A stretch of DNA of 64,000 nucleotides. It comes from Mesoaciditoga sp. (GTDB taxonomy: Bacteria; Thermotogota; Thermotogae; Mesoaciditogales; Mesoaciditogaceae). Location: positions 1-64,000 of the forward strand of contig PNIW01000011.1 of the NCBI GenBank assembly GCA_002878315.1, read 5' to 3'. Positions 49,540-60,119 of the stretch are shown here, piece after piece. Made by a program: the position numbers and the translations under genes. Below the pieces are notes generated by a model that was not told the DNA's origin, did not search any database, and saw only the letters and a list, made by a program, of their open reading frames with translations. The stretch's first letter is position 1. Every line of letters begins with the position of its first letter.

Positions 49540-50582
49540 ACGCTAAACCTCACATTCACTATATCTCCATCCTCGACTATAGAATCTTTTCCTTCAAGTC
49601 TCATAAGCCCATTTGCCTTTATCTCTTTCATTGATCCGAGTCTTTTAAGATCTTCGAATTTCACAACCTCGGCCCTTATGAATCCTCTCTCAAGGTCGGT
49701 ATGGATCTTTCCGGCCGCCTCTTTGAATGTCGTGCCTCGCTTTATAGTCCACGCTTTTACCTCATCTTCTCCGGCCGTAAAGAATGAAATAAGTCCAAGG
49801 CTTGAGTAAAGTACCTTTGAAAGCCTTTCGATCCCGCTTTCCGTAAGACCAAGATCCTTTAAAAACTCATACTTTTCATCTTCCTCAAGTTCGTTTATCT
49901 CCATTTCGAGTTTTCCGCAGACTTCGATCACGGAAAAGTTATTTTCATTCGCTATCCTTTGAATTCCTTCCTTTCCCCTGTAATCGTGCGATCTAAAGGA
50001 TTTCTCATCAAGATTAACCACGATAACGGATTCCAATAAGGTAAAAAAGGAGAAGGAATTCAAAATTTTCTTCTCTTCCTCATTTAAATCTGCTAATTTT
50101 ACGAACTTCCCTTCATTTAAAACACTTAAAGATTTTTCAAGCGCTTTGAGTTGAAGTTCTTCATTTGGAGACAATTTTCTCTTGGCGTTTTTCAATTTTT
50201 CAACGTTAGATTCGGCTATTTCAAGGTCTCTCACGAGTAATTCGTCTCTTAAATACTGACCTTCCTTTGCCGGATCGCTGAAATAAGATGGCACAGATTC
50301 ATCTTCAAAGGCCCTTATGACCCATAAAATTGCGTCCACATTTTGGATCTTCATCAATATCTGGTTCTTATCCTTTCTCGATAACTCCGGAGAAAGGCCA
50401 GGCAGATCTACAAGTTCAATGGTCGCGTAGGTCGTCTTTTTTGGATTGAACATCTTAGAGAGAAAATCTATCCTTTCATCGTGAATCTTCGCAACGCCAA
50501 GATTCTCTGTCTGATTTCCGGCAAGCAACCTGAAAACAGTTGTCTTTCCGGAATAGGGAGCACCGTATATTCCAACTTTCAA
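49536..50582 (-). CDS. ychF: YchF/Obg-family GTPase/ATPase with TGS domain
   Basis: IYGAPYSGKTTVFRLLAG Walker A, VDLPGL, C-terminal ISFFTAGEDEVKAWTIKRGTTFKEAAGKIHTDLERGFIRAEVV TGS. Confidence 0.9.
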   Translation of the reverse strand: MKVGIYGAPYSGKTTVFRLLAGNQTENLGVAKIHDERIDFLSKMFNPKKTTYATIELVDLPGLSPELSRKDKNQILMKIQNVDAILWVIRAFEDESVPSYFSDPAKEGQYLRDELLVRDLEIAESNVEKLKNAKRKLSPNEELQLKALEKSLSVLNEGKFVKLADLNEEEKKILNSFSFFTLLESVIVVNLDEKSFRSHDYRGKEGIQRIANENNFSVIEVCGKLEMEINELEEDEKYEFLKDLGLTESGIERLSKVLYSSLGLISFFTAGEDEVKAWTIKRGTTFKEAAGKIHTDLERGFIRAEVVKFEDLKRLGSMKEIKANGLMRLEGKDSIVEDGDIVNVRFSV

Positions 50583-50824
50583 TTCTTATCACCCCGGTAT
50601 ATCTCAAAGTAATTTCCCTTTTCATTCTTTTCGGGAAGAGCCGTCACTTTTATCGTAACGGTCTCATTCTTCATCTTTATCGTAAGAATATCGCCCACTT
50701 TCACATCGTAAGAAGGCTTTAGCGTCCTTCCATTTTTTGTGACGCCGCCAAGTTCTATTACTTCCTGAGAAATGGTTCTTCTCTTTATGATCCCGCAAAC
50801 TTTCAAAAATTTATCAAGTCTCAT
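50579..50824 (-). CDS. S4-domain RNA-binding protein (RqcP/HslR-like)
   Basis: MRLDKFLKVCGIIKRRTISQEVIELGGVTKNGRTLKPSYDVKVGDILTIK. Confidence 0.88.
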   Translation of the reverse strand: MRLDKFLKVCGIIKRRTISQEVIELGGVTKNGRTLKPSYDVKVGDILTIKMKNETVTIKVTALPEKNEKGNYFEIYRGDKN

Positions 50825-51710
50825 ATATTTTTAAAAACTCCTCTATTTCTTTTCTCGATGGAAATGATGAGCCGGCTCCCCTTCTCGTTACTGAAATGGC
50901 AGAGGCCGCCATCGCGAAATAACAGGCAGCTTCAAGATCCTTCCCTTCCGAAAGGCCGACTGCCAATGTTCCGTTAAAACAATCTCCCGCTCCCGTGGTG
51001 TCAACAGCATCAACTTTGAAGGCTTTAAGATTGAGGATCTCTTCATCCCTTAAAATATAGACGCCCTTTCCACCGGCCTTAACTATTACCTTAGGCCCCG
51101 CCTGTTCGATCGCGATGATCTTCTCTTTTAAATCTTTGCCATTTGCTATTTGCGAGATCTCTATTTCATTCGGGGTTATGTAATCGACATACTTTAGGAT
51201 CCCGCCCGAGAGGTGAGAGGCCGGCGCCGGATCGAGTATGACCTTTACATTAGCATCATGGGCGAGATGGGCCGCATATTCGACGACATCTTTTGAAATT
51301 TCAAACTGGATCAAAAGAAAACTGGCCTTTTTTATGATATCTAAATTTTTATCGACAAAGTCTTTGTCTATCCTGTCATTCGCCCCGCCATCAAGGATTA
51401 TTGAATTTTCACCATTTCCATCTACCCATATGCTTGCAACGCCTGATGACCCTTTAATCTTCAAAATTCTTTCTGTTCTGACACCTGATTTTTTGAGAGA
51501 ATCGACCAGGAAATCTCCAAATATGTCGTCTCCGACAGCGCCTATCATAAAAACCTCTCCGCCGCTCTTTCCGGCGGCCACAGCCTGATTTGCACCCTTT
51601 CCTCCCTGGTGAATCTCAAATCCCTTTCCTCTTATAGTCTCTCCAGGACCGGGAAATCTTTTCGTAAAACTCACAAGATCTACATTGATGCTTCCAAGAA
51701 CCGCTATCAT
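50814..51710 (-). CDS. rbsK: Ribokinase (PfkB family)
   Basis: MIAVLGSINVDLVSFTKRFPGPGET, HQGGKGANQAVAAGKSGG, DTTGAGDCFNGTLAV. Confidence 0.92.
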   Translation of the reverse strand: MIAVLGSINVDLVSFTKRFPGPGETIRGKGFEIHQGGKGANQAVAAGKSGGEVFMIGAVGDDIFGDFLVDSLKKSGVRTERILKIKGSSGVASIWVDGNGENSIILDGGANDRIDKDFVDKNLDIIKKASFLLIQFEISKDVVEYAAHLAHDANVKVILDPAPASHLSGGILKYVDYITPNEIEISQIANGKDLKEKIIAIEQAGPKVIVKAGGKGVYILRDEEILNLKAFKVDAVDTTGAGDCFNGTLAVGLSEGKDLEAACYFAMAASAISVTRRGAGSSFPSRKEIEEFLKIYET

Positions 51711-52022
51711 ACAATCACTCCATTTCCGTGAAATTATAACACATACGATATGGTACGTTGATATGTGAATACGGAGATAATTTGCGCCTCCAAACGTCAT
51801 TTGTAAAACGTAGAAGTGGCTTAAATGACAATTTCAGTTTTATCTTACGCTCACGTCTTAAGATCATATCGCTATGAAATACTGTTACTTCGATCCGTTT
51901 TGAATTTATGAAAAATATGATATGATTATCTCAGCGATAAAAAGAGAAGGATCCCAGATCAAAGCGGAGGCTTAACCCTTGTAAGATGTAAGTTAAAAAC
52001 CAAATGAAAGGGGGTAAGTCTC

Positions 52023-52109
52023 ATGAAAGAAAAAATATTCAAACTCGCTATCGTTGCCGGTGGACTTCTCAGTTTAATCCTTGCCGCCGTCGGAAGTTCA
52101 AAATGGTGG
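52023..52109 (+). CDS. 28-aa hydrophobic peptide MKEKIFKLAIVAGGLLSLILAAVGSSKWW
   Basis: Short ORF with strong RBS (AAAGGGGGT), stop codon 20 bp before the HD-GYP gene; single TM-like or signal-like segment. Not in the ORF track because of its size. Confidence 0.6.
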
Positions 52110-52129
52110 TAAGTTGAAGAGGTGAAGAC

Positions 52130-53401
52130 GTGTCATTATCGCTGAAGTTTTACATAGCAATTATCGCAATTATTGCTGGGGTGCTAATAGGCACCCTCCT
52201 CTTCTTTGAACCTATCGAGCCGTGGTGGATCATCGTCTTATGGGGCCTAAGCGGATGGGTTGCCGACGCCTTCCCCGTTGAGGTCAGAAAGATAAACGGA
52301 AACATATGGATCATAGGATTGAGCATGACCTTTAATCTTTCTGCGGCAGTCCTCTTTTCTCCGATAAGTGCAATGATAATAGGCGCCATTGCAGCAACAT
52401 CTCTAAATGAAATGAAAATTACACAATGGTACAAAATACTTTTTAATGTCTCACAAATCTCGATAGCAACCTTCGCGGCAGCCTTTATATACAGATGCTT
52501 TCCCGTCAATTTGGCAATAGTTAAGATCTTCGCCATCGCAATAGCAATAGCTATTTATGCTATCGTTAACAACTCATTTGTCGCCGGCGCCATAAGCCTT
52601 GCAACAAAGAAGAAGTTCAAATGGATTCTAAAGGACGTTCTCATAGACTTTTTTGGACTTAGCATCTTCATTTCTCTGGCAATTTCGTACCTTGCAATAT
52701 ATTTATATCCCTACGTTCATTTTTATGTCGTCTTTGTCATACTCGGTCCTTTGTTAGGAATAAGATTTGTAATAGATCTTTACAGAAAATTTCTCAACAC
52801 AAAATTAGAGGCCATGTATGCCCTGACGAAGGCACTCGAGGAAAAAGATCCGTACACGGCCGGCCATAGCGAGCGCGTGAGTTTGTATTGCGAGGTCATA
52901 GCTGAGAAGGTCGGAATATACGGAAAGCATCTCGACGATTTGAAGATCGCGGCCCAATTGCATGATGTTGGCAAGATCGGCGTAAGAGATCTCGTCCTCA
53001 ATAAACCAGAAAGGCTTACGCTTATAGAATACGAGGAGGTAAAGAGACATCCTATAGACGGTGCAAATATAATTTCCCAGATACCCGCTTTTGAAAGGAT
53101 CGTCGGATGGGTAAGGTACCACCATGAAAGATGGGATGGTACAGGTTATCCGGAAGGATTAAAGGGGGAGGATATCCCTTTAGAAGCGAGAATAATAGGA
53201 ATATGTGATGTCTACGATGCTCTGACTACCAAAAGATCTTACCGAGAAGAGTTCTCCCATGATGAGGCTTTGAAGATGATACTTTCAGAAAAAGGGAAGG
53301 CCTTTGATCCAAAACTCGTAGATGTACTCATCGAAAGCGCTGATGAATTTGATAAGATAAGAATAGAACACGCGCCAGTCTATCCCGGTGTGGAGAAATG
53401 A
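52130..53401 (+). CDS. Membrane HD-GYP domain phosphodiesterase
   Basis: N-terminal about 6-7 TM region, then GHSERVS, LHDVGKIGV, HHERWDGTGYPEGLKGEDIP (HD-GYP signature). Confidence 0.92.
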   Translation: MSLSLKFYIAIIAIIAGVLIGTLLFFEPIEPWWIIVLWGLSGWVADAFPVEVRKINGNIWIIGLSMTFNLSAAVLFSPISAMIIGAIAATSLNEMKITQWYKILFNVSQISIATFAAAFIYRCFPVNLAIVKIFAIAIAIAIYAIVNNSFVAGAISLATKKKFKWILKDVLIDFFGLSIFISLAISYLAIYLYPYVHFYVVFVILGPLLGIRFVIDLYRKFLNTKLEAMYALTKALEEKDPYTAGHSERVSLYCEVIAEKVGIYGKHLDDLKIAAQLHDVGKIGVRDLVLNKPERLTLIEYEEVKRHPIDGANIISQIPAFERIVGWVRYHHERWDGTGYPEGLKGEDIPLEARIIGICDVYDALTTKRSYREEFSHDEALKMILSEKGKAFDPKLVDVLIESADEFDKIRIEHAPVYPGVEK

Positions 53402-53922
53402 TATACATATACGTGATTGTTGCAGCGATTGTAACTTCTTTGATCTTCAAAAGAAATATCTGGAATCCTCTCAATACCAATTTCAAATGGTTTTATCTTG
53501 TATTTATTCCATTTATCCTTGAACTGATAGCAGTTTTTGGAAATTTTGATTTTTCCAATTACCTTACCTCGACCGCTTACGTGATCTTGATAATCTTTTG
53601 CCTGGCAAATTGGCACATAAAAGGGTTCCCTTTCATAACTATAGGCGCAATCTCAAATACGGTCGTAATACTTTTGAACGGAGGAAGAATGCCTCTATCG
53701 AAAAAAACCCTTGTGCTTGCGGGCCTTCCGCCAGATACAATGGATCCAAAACACGTTTTGATAGGACCTGCTACCATTTTACCATTCATGGGAGACATAA
53801 TCCCGGTGAATTTTTTGGGCCTTCATTATGCCTGCAGCATAGGTGATCTCTTCGTCTACACCGGGCTTTTCCTTTTGATATATCTCAACGCAAAAAGAGA
53901 TGTTAAAAATAGTAAGGCCTAA
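53398..53922 (+). CDS. DUF5317 family membrane protein
   Basis: Hydrophobic; NGGRMPLSKKTLVLAG, IPVNFLGLHYACSIGDLFVYTGLFLLI; overlaps the HD-GYP gene by 4 bp. DUF number recalled, not searched. Confidence 0.7.
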   Translation: MIYIYVIVAAIVTSLIFKRNIWNPLNTNFKWFYLVFIPFILELIAVFGNFDFSNYLTSTAYVILIIFCLANWHIKGFPFITIGAISNTVVILLNGGRMPLSKKTLVLAGLPPDTMDPKHVLIGPATILPFMGDIIPVNFLGLHYACSIGDLFVYTGLFLLIYLNAKRDVKNSKA

Positions 53923-54165
53923 AAAATACAGGGTGGAAAGATCTTTCGAACCCCTGTTGATTACACAGGTCATGAATGCCATCACTGTCACAAAGCGCAT
54001 GTCTGCCGACTAAATTTGGCCATGACCTATAACCAATGGCGTTGTAAAAAGAGAGAAGTCAATAGATCTAATTGAGAATTAAAATTTGTCAATTTTCAAT
54101 TCTACATGTCATCCGCTACGTGCCATTCTTTCATCTCCATAATTCGAAATTTGAATTTTCTTTGG

Positions 54166-54171
54166 TATAAT
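54166..54171 (+). promoter_or_regulatory. -10 element upstream of metG
   Basis: TATAAT at 54166-54171 with TTCGAA 17 bp upstream (54143-54148). Confidence 0.45.
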
Positions 54172-54250
54172 AATAATCGAAAGTGAATATGTGTCCGGGA
54201 TATGCGCTTTGTGCGCAAAGGTTATGTATTTAATCGAAGAGGTGAAGAAT

Positions 54251-56137
54251 TTGTCGAAGACTTTTTACGTCACAACTCCCATATATTACGTTAATTCAGA
54301 TCCACACATAGGATCCGCTTACACGACCATAGTAGCAGACGTTGTCGCGCGTTACAAACGCATGATGGGATATGATACCTTCTTTCTTACCGGAACTGAT
54401 GAACATGGTCAAAAGATAATGAGAGCGGCAAAAGAGAAGGGGATGGACACGAAAAAATTCGTGGACGATCTTGCCCAGAGGTTCATTCAACTTTGGAAAG
54501 ATCTTGAAATTTCCAATGATCTCTTTATAAGGACGACAGACGATTATCACGTAAAGACTGTTCAAGATTTCTTTCAAAAGATGTATGACAATGGAGACAT
54601 ATACCCTGGGAAGTACGAAGGATGGTATTGCGTTCACGATGAAACTTTCTGGACTGAGAAGGATATAGGACCCGATAAATTGTGTCCTGTCTGCCACAGA
54701 CCGTTAGAGCACGTTGAGGAGGAAAATTATTTTTTCAGACTCTCAAAGTACACAAAACCTCTCCTCGATCATTTCAAAGATCATCCGGATTTCGTAGAGC
54801 CTGATTTCAGAAGAAACGAGATGTTGAGGATTCTCGAAGAAGGGCTTGAGGATATAAGCGTTTCCCGCACCTCCTTCGACTGGGGAATTCCTCTGCCTTT
54901 CGATAAAAAACATGTCATATACGTATGGTTTGATGCCCTTATAAATTACGTGTCGGCCATAGGTTACGGAAGAGATAACGAGAAGTTCAACAGGTACTGG
55001 CCTGCCGATGTGCATTTCGTCGGAAAGGAGATAAATCGCTTTCATTCCCTTATATGGCCTGCCATGCTTATGAGTGTTGGACTTCCACTTCCCAAAAAGA
55101 TCTTTGCCCATGGATGGTTAACGGTCAATGGAGAAAAGATTTCAAAATCCAAGGGAAATGCGGTCGATCCCCGTCTGCTTGTTAATGCCTATGGGCTTGA
55201 TGCGGTCAAGTATTACCTTCTGAGGGACATAACCTTTGGAAATGATGGGGATTTTTCCGAGGATAATTTGATAGTTAGAATAAATGCCGATCTGGCAAAT
55301 GATCTTGGGAATCTTGTCCACAGAACATTATCGATGGTAAAGCAAAATTTCGCAGAAATTCCAGATCCTTCCGAAGAAGAGAAAATAGACGTTGATTTAA
55401 AAGATCTACTTTTGAAAACGATAGACGATTATTTTTCTTACATGGATAGTTTTAAATTCACCGAAGCACTGATTTCGATATGGAACCTTGTTAAGTTCTC
55501 TAACAAATACATAGACATGACTGAACCATGGCTTCTCGCAAGAGATCCTGCAAAAAAAGAGAGACTCGGGACCGTGCTTTACAATCTTGTAGATGTTATA
55601 AGAAACATATCGATAATGATCTCCCCGATCATGGTAAAGACATCTAAATCGCTGATCGATAGAATAAATCAGGACTTGGATGTAGAAATGCTTGGATGGC
55701 ACAAAACAAAAAAGGCAAAGATAGAGGTCGGCGAGCCTTTGTTTCCGAGAATAGACACAAAAGTATGGAAAAAGGTGATAAAAATGGCAGAAACGGAAGA
55801 AAGTCAAAGAAAGGAAGAAATAAGCATAGAGGATTTTGCAAAGATCGATCTGAGGGTTGCAAGGATAAAGAAAGCAGAAAGAATTCCAAAATCCGAAAAA
55901 CTCGTAAAGTTGCTTCTCGACGTTGGTGGAGAAGAAAGACAGATCGTTGCCGGCATAGGACTTGTCTATACCCCAGAATCTTTGATAGGAAGAGAAATAA
56001 TCATCATCTACAATCTTAAACCTACAAAGTTGATGGGCGTTGAATCGAATGGGATGCTTCTGGCGGCAAAGGATGGAGAAAAGTTGAGAATTTTAACCGT
56101 CGATGGCTTTGTCGAGACCGGAGCAAAAATATCTTGA
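54251..56137 (+). CDS. metG: Methionine--tRNA ligase with C-terminal Trbp-like domain
   Basis: FYVTTPIYYVNSDPHIGSAYT, KISKSKGNAVDP, C-terminal EISIEDFAKIDLRVARIKKAERIPKSEKLVKLLLDVG. TTG 54251 after GAGGTG. Confidence 0.95.
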   Translation: MSKTFYVTTPIYYVNSDPHIGSAYTTIVADVVARYKRMMGYDTFFLTGTDEHGQKIMRAAKEKGMDTKKFVDDLAQRFIQLWKDLEISNDLFIRTTDDYHVKTVQDFFQKMYDNGDIYPGKYEGWYCVHDETFWTEKDIGPDKLCPVCHRPLEHVEEENYFFRLSKYTKPLLDHFKDHPDFVEPDFRRNEMLRILEEGLEDISVSRTSFDWGIPLPFDKKHVIYVWFDALINYVSAIGYGRDNEKFNRYWPADVHFVGKEINRFHSLIWPAMLMSVGLPLPKKIFAHGWLTVNGEKISKSKGNAVDPRLLVNAYGLDAVKYYLLRDITFGNDGDFSEDNLIVRINADLANDLGNLVHRTLSMVKQNFAEIPDPSEEEKIDVDLKDLLLKTIDDYFSYMDSFKFTEALISIWNLVKFSNKYIDMTEPWLLARDPAKKERLGTVLYNLVDVIRNISIMISPIMVKTSKSLIDRINQDLDVEMLGWHKTKKAKIEVGEPLFPRIDTKVWKKVIKMAETEESQRKEEISIEDFAKIDLRVARIKKAERIPKSEKLVKLLLDVGGEERQIVAGIGLVYTPESLIGREIIIIYNLKPTKLMGVESNGMLLAAKDGEKLRILTVDGFVETGAKIS

Positions 56138-56147
56138 GGTGTAAATA

Positions 56148-58577
56148 ATGGAGGAAATAAAAAGATCTATTTCTGAAGAACTCGTCGAGTCTTACATGAA
56201 TTACTCGATGAGCGTAATAATAGGAAGGGCTATTCCTGACGTGAGAGATGGCCTAAAACCTGTCCAGAGAAGAATTCTCTTCTCGATGAATGAATTAAAC
56301 CTTAAAAATAATGGACCAACCAAAAAAAGCGCGAGAATAGTTGGAGAGGTCATGGGAAAGTACCATCCACACGGTGATATGGCTATATACGACGCGCTTG
56401 TGAGAATGGCCCAGGACTTCACGATGAGATATCCGCTTGTCCACGGTCAGGGAAATTTTGGATCGATAGACAGGGATCCGCCTGCGGCCTCGAGGTATAC
56501 TGAGGCAAAACTTTCAAAGATCGCCGAAGAAATGCTCGAAGACATAGAAGAAAATACAGTTGACATGGTACCAAATTTTGATGAAACTCTTAAAGAGCCG
56601 GTCGTCCTCCCGTCAAAGATCCCACAGTTATTGCTTAACGGAGCGTCCGGAATCGCTGTCGGAATGGCAACTTCCATACCTCCCCACAACATAGGAGAGG
56701 TGGCAGATCTTATTTCGAAATTCATAGACAATCCCGAGATGACAGATGATGAGGTCGCATCTCTTTTAAAGGGACCGGATTTTCCGACAGGCGGGATCTT
56801 AATGGATTCCGAAGCGATAAGAAATATATACAGAACCGGACGCGGATCGATCGTTATTAGATCGAGAACATCGATAGAAGAATACAAAAACAGAAGCAGA
56901 ATCATCGTGACAGAGATTCCTTATGGTGTATCAAAGGCTTCCTTAATAGAGCAAATCGCCGAATATGCCAAAAATTCAAAGGAAAACATCATTTCAGATA
57001 TACGCGACGAATCTGACAAAGAAGGGCTTAGAATTGTCATAGAAATAGCGAGAAATGCCGATGCGAATATAGTACTAAACAGATTATTAAAACATACCGC
57101 TCTTGAGACCCATTTCGCAGTTCAGATGCTTGTCATAGATCACGGAAAGCCAAGACTGATGAATTTAAAGCAGATAATAAAGGCTTTCACAGATCACAGG
57201 TACGAGGTAATAAAAAGAAGAAGTGAATACGAATTCGAAAAATTTTCGAAAAGGGCCCATATAGTCGAAGGACTGATAAAGGCATCGAGGGCGATTGGAA
57301 CGGTCGTTGACATAGTCAAAAATTCACGCGATCTTGAGAGCGCGATAGATAGCCTTATGAAGATACTCGAAGTTTCAAAAGAGCAGGCCGAGGCGATAAT
57401 GGACATGAAACTTCAAAGGCTTACCACACTTGAGCATGCGAAATTAGACGAAGAATATAAAAATCTCATAGAGAATATGGGGAAACTCCACACATTGTTA
57501 GGCTCTGACAGGATGATAATGGAAGAAATAAAGAAGGATATGGAGTACATAAAGTCAAAATACGGTGATCCAAGAAGAAGTGAAATCTCACAAAATACGG
57601 AAAATATAAACATAGAAGATCTTATCCCGGACGATGAAATAGTCGTCACAATAACCCATAACGGTTACGTATCGGCCACAAAACTCGAAAGTTACAAGAT
57701 GCAGTCAAGAGGTGGAAAAGGAAATATCTCGATCCGTACCCGGGAGGACGATTACGTCGAGCACACATTTGTAACGACCAAGTTGAGTTATACTGGCTTC
57801 ATAACCAATCTTGGGAAATTCTACTTCATAAAGAATTACAATTTTCAGGAAAATGAGAAAGGTTCAAAGGGAAAACTCATATTGAATTATTTCAACCTTT
57901 CTCCCAACGAAAAGGTCAAATCGATAATTTCGATAGGTCACACTCTCGATCCTTCAAGGGACATGTGGATAGCGACGAAATCGGGAAAGATAAAGAGAAT
58001 TTCTCTAAGTGAATTTTCGTTCAGGGCAAATGGTGTGCTTGCGATAAAGTTAGAAGATGGAGATGAAGTTGTAGATAGCGCACTTACGGACACGAATGAA
58101 AAGAATATAATCGCGCTTTCAACCCTGAAAGGCTTCGTAAACGCATTCAAAGATGAAGATGTAAGAAAGATGGGAAGAATGGCCATGGGAATCAGGGGAA
58201 TAAAATTGCGCGAAGGAGACGAAGTAGTTTCCATGATAGTTTTAAAAGAAGATGAGGTGAACAAGGTCCAGTTATTAACTATAACTGAAAAGGGACTTGG
58301 AAAGAGAAGTCCATTCTCTGATTATCCTATTCATAAAAGAGGATCGCATGGCGTAAGAAATCTCAGGTTAACGGCAAAAAATGGACTTGTCGTATCAACT
58401 GCCAAAGTTTTAGAAAATGATGAGATAATAGCCGTAACTGCAAATGGAAAGGCAATAAGGTTCAAAGTCTCGGATCTGTCCATAACGAGCAGAAACACGC
58501 AGGGATTCAGATGCGTTGATCTCGATCCCGAAGACAAGGTCGTTGCATTTACGCTTTTGAGGGGGATAGATTCTTGA
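56148..58577 (+). CDS. gyrA: DNA gyrase/topoisomerase IIA subunit A
   Basis: [51 protein letters not shown] catalytic Tyr, C-terminal beta-pinwheel repeats, QSRGGKG box. Confidence 0.95.
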   Translation: MEEIKRSISEELVESYMNYSMSVIIGRAIPDVRDGLKPVQRRILFSMNELNLKNNGPTKKSARIVGEVMGKYHPHGDMAIYDALVRMAQDFTMRYPLVHGQGNFGSIDRDPPAASRYTEAKLSKIAEEMLEDIEENTVDMVPNFDETLKEPVVLPSKIPQLLLNGASGIAVGMATSIPPHNIGEVADLISKFIDNPEMTDDEVASLLKGPDFPTGGILMDSEAIRNIYRTGRGSIVIRSRTSIEEYKNRSRIIVTEIPYGVSKASLIEQIAEYAKNSKENIISDIRDESDKEGLRIVIEIARNADANIVLNRLLKHTALETHFAVQMLVIDHGKPRLMNLKQIIKAFTDHRYEVIKRRSEYEFEKFSKRAHIVEGLIKASRAIGTVVDIVKNSRDLESAIDSLMKILEVSKEQAEAIMDMKLQRLTTLEHAKLDEEYKNLIENMGKLHTLLGSDRMIMEEIKKDMEYIKSKYGDPRRSEISQNTENINIEDLIPDDEIVVTITHNGYVSATKLESYKMQSRGGKGNISIRTREDDYVEHTFVTTKLSYTGFITNLGKFYFIKNYNFQENEKGSKGKLILNYFNLSPNEKVKSIISIGHTLDPSRDMWIATKSGKIKRISLSEFSFRANGVLAIKLEDGDEVVDSALTDTNEKNIIALSTLKGFVNAFKDEDVRKMGRMAMGIRGIKLREGDEVVSMIVLKEDEVNKVQLLTITEKGLGKRSPFSDYPIHKRGSHGVRNLRLTAKNGLVVSTAKVLENDEIIAVTANGKAIRFKVSDLSITSRNTQGFRCVDLDPEDKVVAFTLLRGIDS

Positions 58578-59353
58578 AAGTTGTTTGCGTCGTCGAATAC
58601 GATGGAACGAATTTTCACGGTTCTCAGTTCCATCCAAATGTCAGAACCGTTCAGGGGGAATTCGACGATGCCCTTGAAAAGATATTGAAGATGCGTTTAA
58701 GAACGGATCTTGCGGGAAGAACGGATACCGGAGTCCATGCCAATTACCAGGTATTTTCATTCGATTACATAAACAGAAGAATGAATGAGAAGAATTTCAA
58801 AGAAGCCTTTAATTCGTTGCTTCCTTCCGATATGCGGGTTAAAGAGGTTTGGTTTGCGCCGGACGATTTCAACCCAAGAAACAGCGCCGTCAAAAGAATA
58901 TACCATTATTTCATACACAATTCGAAGGAAAGAAGTGTTTTCTTAAGAGACAGAATATGGTGGTTTCCCTATCCTTTAGACGTTGAAAAGATGCGTCAGG
59001 CGGCAACCTACCTTGAGGGAGTACATGACTTTACCTCATTTGCATCGATAGACAAAGATGATGACAGAAGCCCTGTCAGGACGATATACAGAATTAGGAT
59101 CTTGAAAAAACATGATTACATACTTTTAAGATTTGAGGGAAAGTCTTTTCTTAGAAGAATGGTAAGGAACATGGTGGGAACCCTTGTCAGGGTTGGAACC
59201 GGAGACTGGCCACCTGAAAAGGTCAAAGAACTACTCGAATTGAAAGACAGAAGTAAGGCAGCCGCCACGGCTCCACCACACGGCCTTTACCTTTATAAAG
59301 TGTGTTTTGAACAAAATGAAAAAGGACGGGTCTATGAAAAAGAGACTCGATGA
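58574..59353 (+). CDS. truA: tRNA pseudouridine synthase A
   Basis: [41 protein letters not shown]. Confidence 0.94.
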   Translation: MKVVCVVEYDGTNFHGSQFHPNVRTVQGEFDDALEKILKMRLRTDLAGRTDTGVHANYQVFSFDYINRRMNEKNFKEAFNSLLPSDMRVKEVWFAPDDFNPRNSAVKRIYHYFIHNSKERSVFLRDRIWWFPYPLDVEKMRQAATYLEGVHDFTSFASIDKDDDRSPVRTIYRIRILKKHDYILLRFEGKSFLRRMVRNMVGTLVRVGTGDWPPEKVKELLELKDRSKAAATAPPHGLYLYKVCFEQNEKGRVYEKETR

Positions 59354-60119
59354 ATTGTTGCTTTTGCGCGGTCTGTGCGAGACAAGAAGCAAGGCGAAGG
59401 ATGAGATATTGCGCGGGAAGGTTTACGTAAATGGTGTCCAGATCTTAAAGGGCGGGAAGATGGTAGAAGAAGATGCGATAATCACAATTGAAGATAAAAT
59501 CTACGTTTCCCGCGGCGCTTACAAACTCATAAAAGCACTCGACGAATTCAAAATAACGCTTGATGGAAAGGTATGCTGCGATATAGGAGCATCAACCGGA
59601 GGATTCACGCAGGTGATGTTAGAACGTGGTGCGAAAAGAGTTTACGCTATAGACGTCGCAAGCGGTGAATTTAGACTCAAAGATCCTAAAATAGTGCTTA
59701 TGGAAAAGACAAATGCACGTTTTCTAAAGAAAGAAGATTTCGATCTACTGCCCGATTTTATAGCCTGTGATTTATCCTTTATATCTTTGAAAAAAATCCT
59801 ACCCGTGATAAGGGAAATATTGAAAGAAGACGGAATGGCCGTCTGTCTTTTAAAACCACAGTTTGAAGTCGGGCCTGGAAGGGTTCGGGATGGAATCGTT
59901 AAGTCAAAAGATTTGCATTTAGAGACGATAAGGGATATTTTGAACTTTGCAAATGATTTGAACTTTAAAGTCAGCGGATTGACATTTTCGCCGATTAAAG
60001 GAGGAAGTGGTAACATAGAATTCTTGATCGAATTGAACGGAAAGGATAAACCTTTCGATATTGAAAGGGTAGTTGAATTTGCGTGGAAAATGGAGGGAAG
60101 TCAGGATGTCCATTGTTGA
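59334..60119 (+). CDS. tlyA: TlyA family rRNA (cytidine-2'-O)-methyltransferase
   Basis: N-terminal S4 domain ([34 protein letters not shown]), [34 protein letters not shown]. Confidence 0.92.
   Translation: MKKRLDELLLLRGLCETRSKAKDEILRGKVYVNGVQILKGGKMVEEDAIITIEDKIYVSRGAYKLIKALDEFKITLDGKVCCDIGASTGGFTQVMLERGAKRVYAIDVASGEFRLKDPKIVLMEKTNARFLKKEDFDLLPDFIACDLSFISLKKILPVIREILKEDGMAVCLLKPQFEVGPGRVRDGIVKSKDLHLETIRDILNFANDLNFKVSGLTFSPIKGGSGNIEFLIELNGKDKPFDIERVVEFAWKMEGSQDVHC

Noticed and set aside
51796-51829. GTCATTT...AAATGAC inverted repeat in the rbsK/HD-GYP divergent region
   Set aside because: Arms are only 7 bp with a 20-bp gap in AT-rich DNA; too weak to call without comparative data.
51930-52022. 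Leader before the peptide/HD-GYP genes as a c-di-GMP-I riboswitch
   Set aside because: AAAGCGGAGGCTTAACCC superficially resembles part of the GEMM-I core, but the GGGACGCAAAGCC and GGTAGGTAGCGGGGTTACC segments are missing.
53930-53975. ACAGGG...GAAAGATCTTTC...CCCTGT hairpin as a terminator after the DUF5317 gene
   Set aside because: Interrupted stem and no T-run; may be a processing site but not supportable as a terminator.
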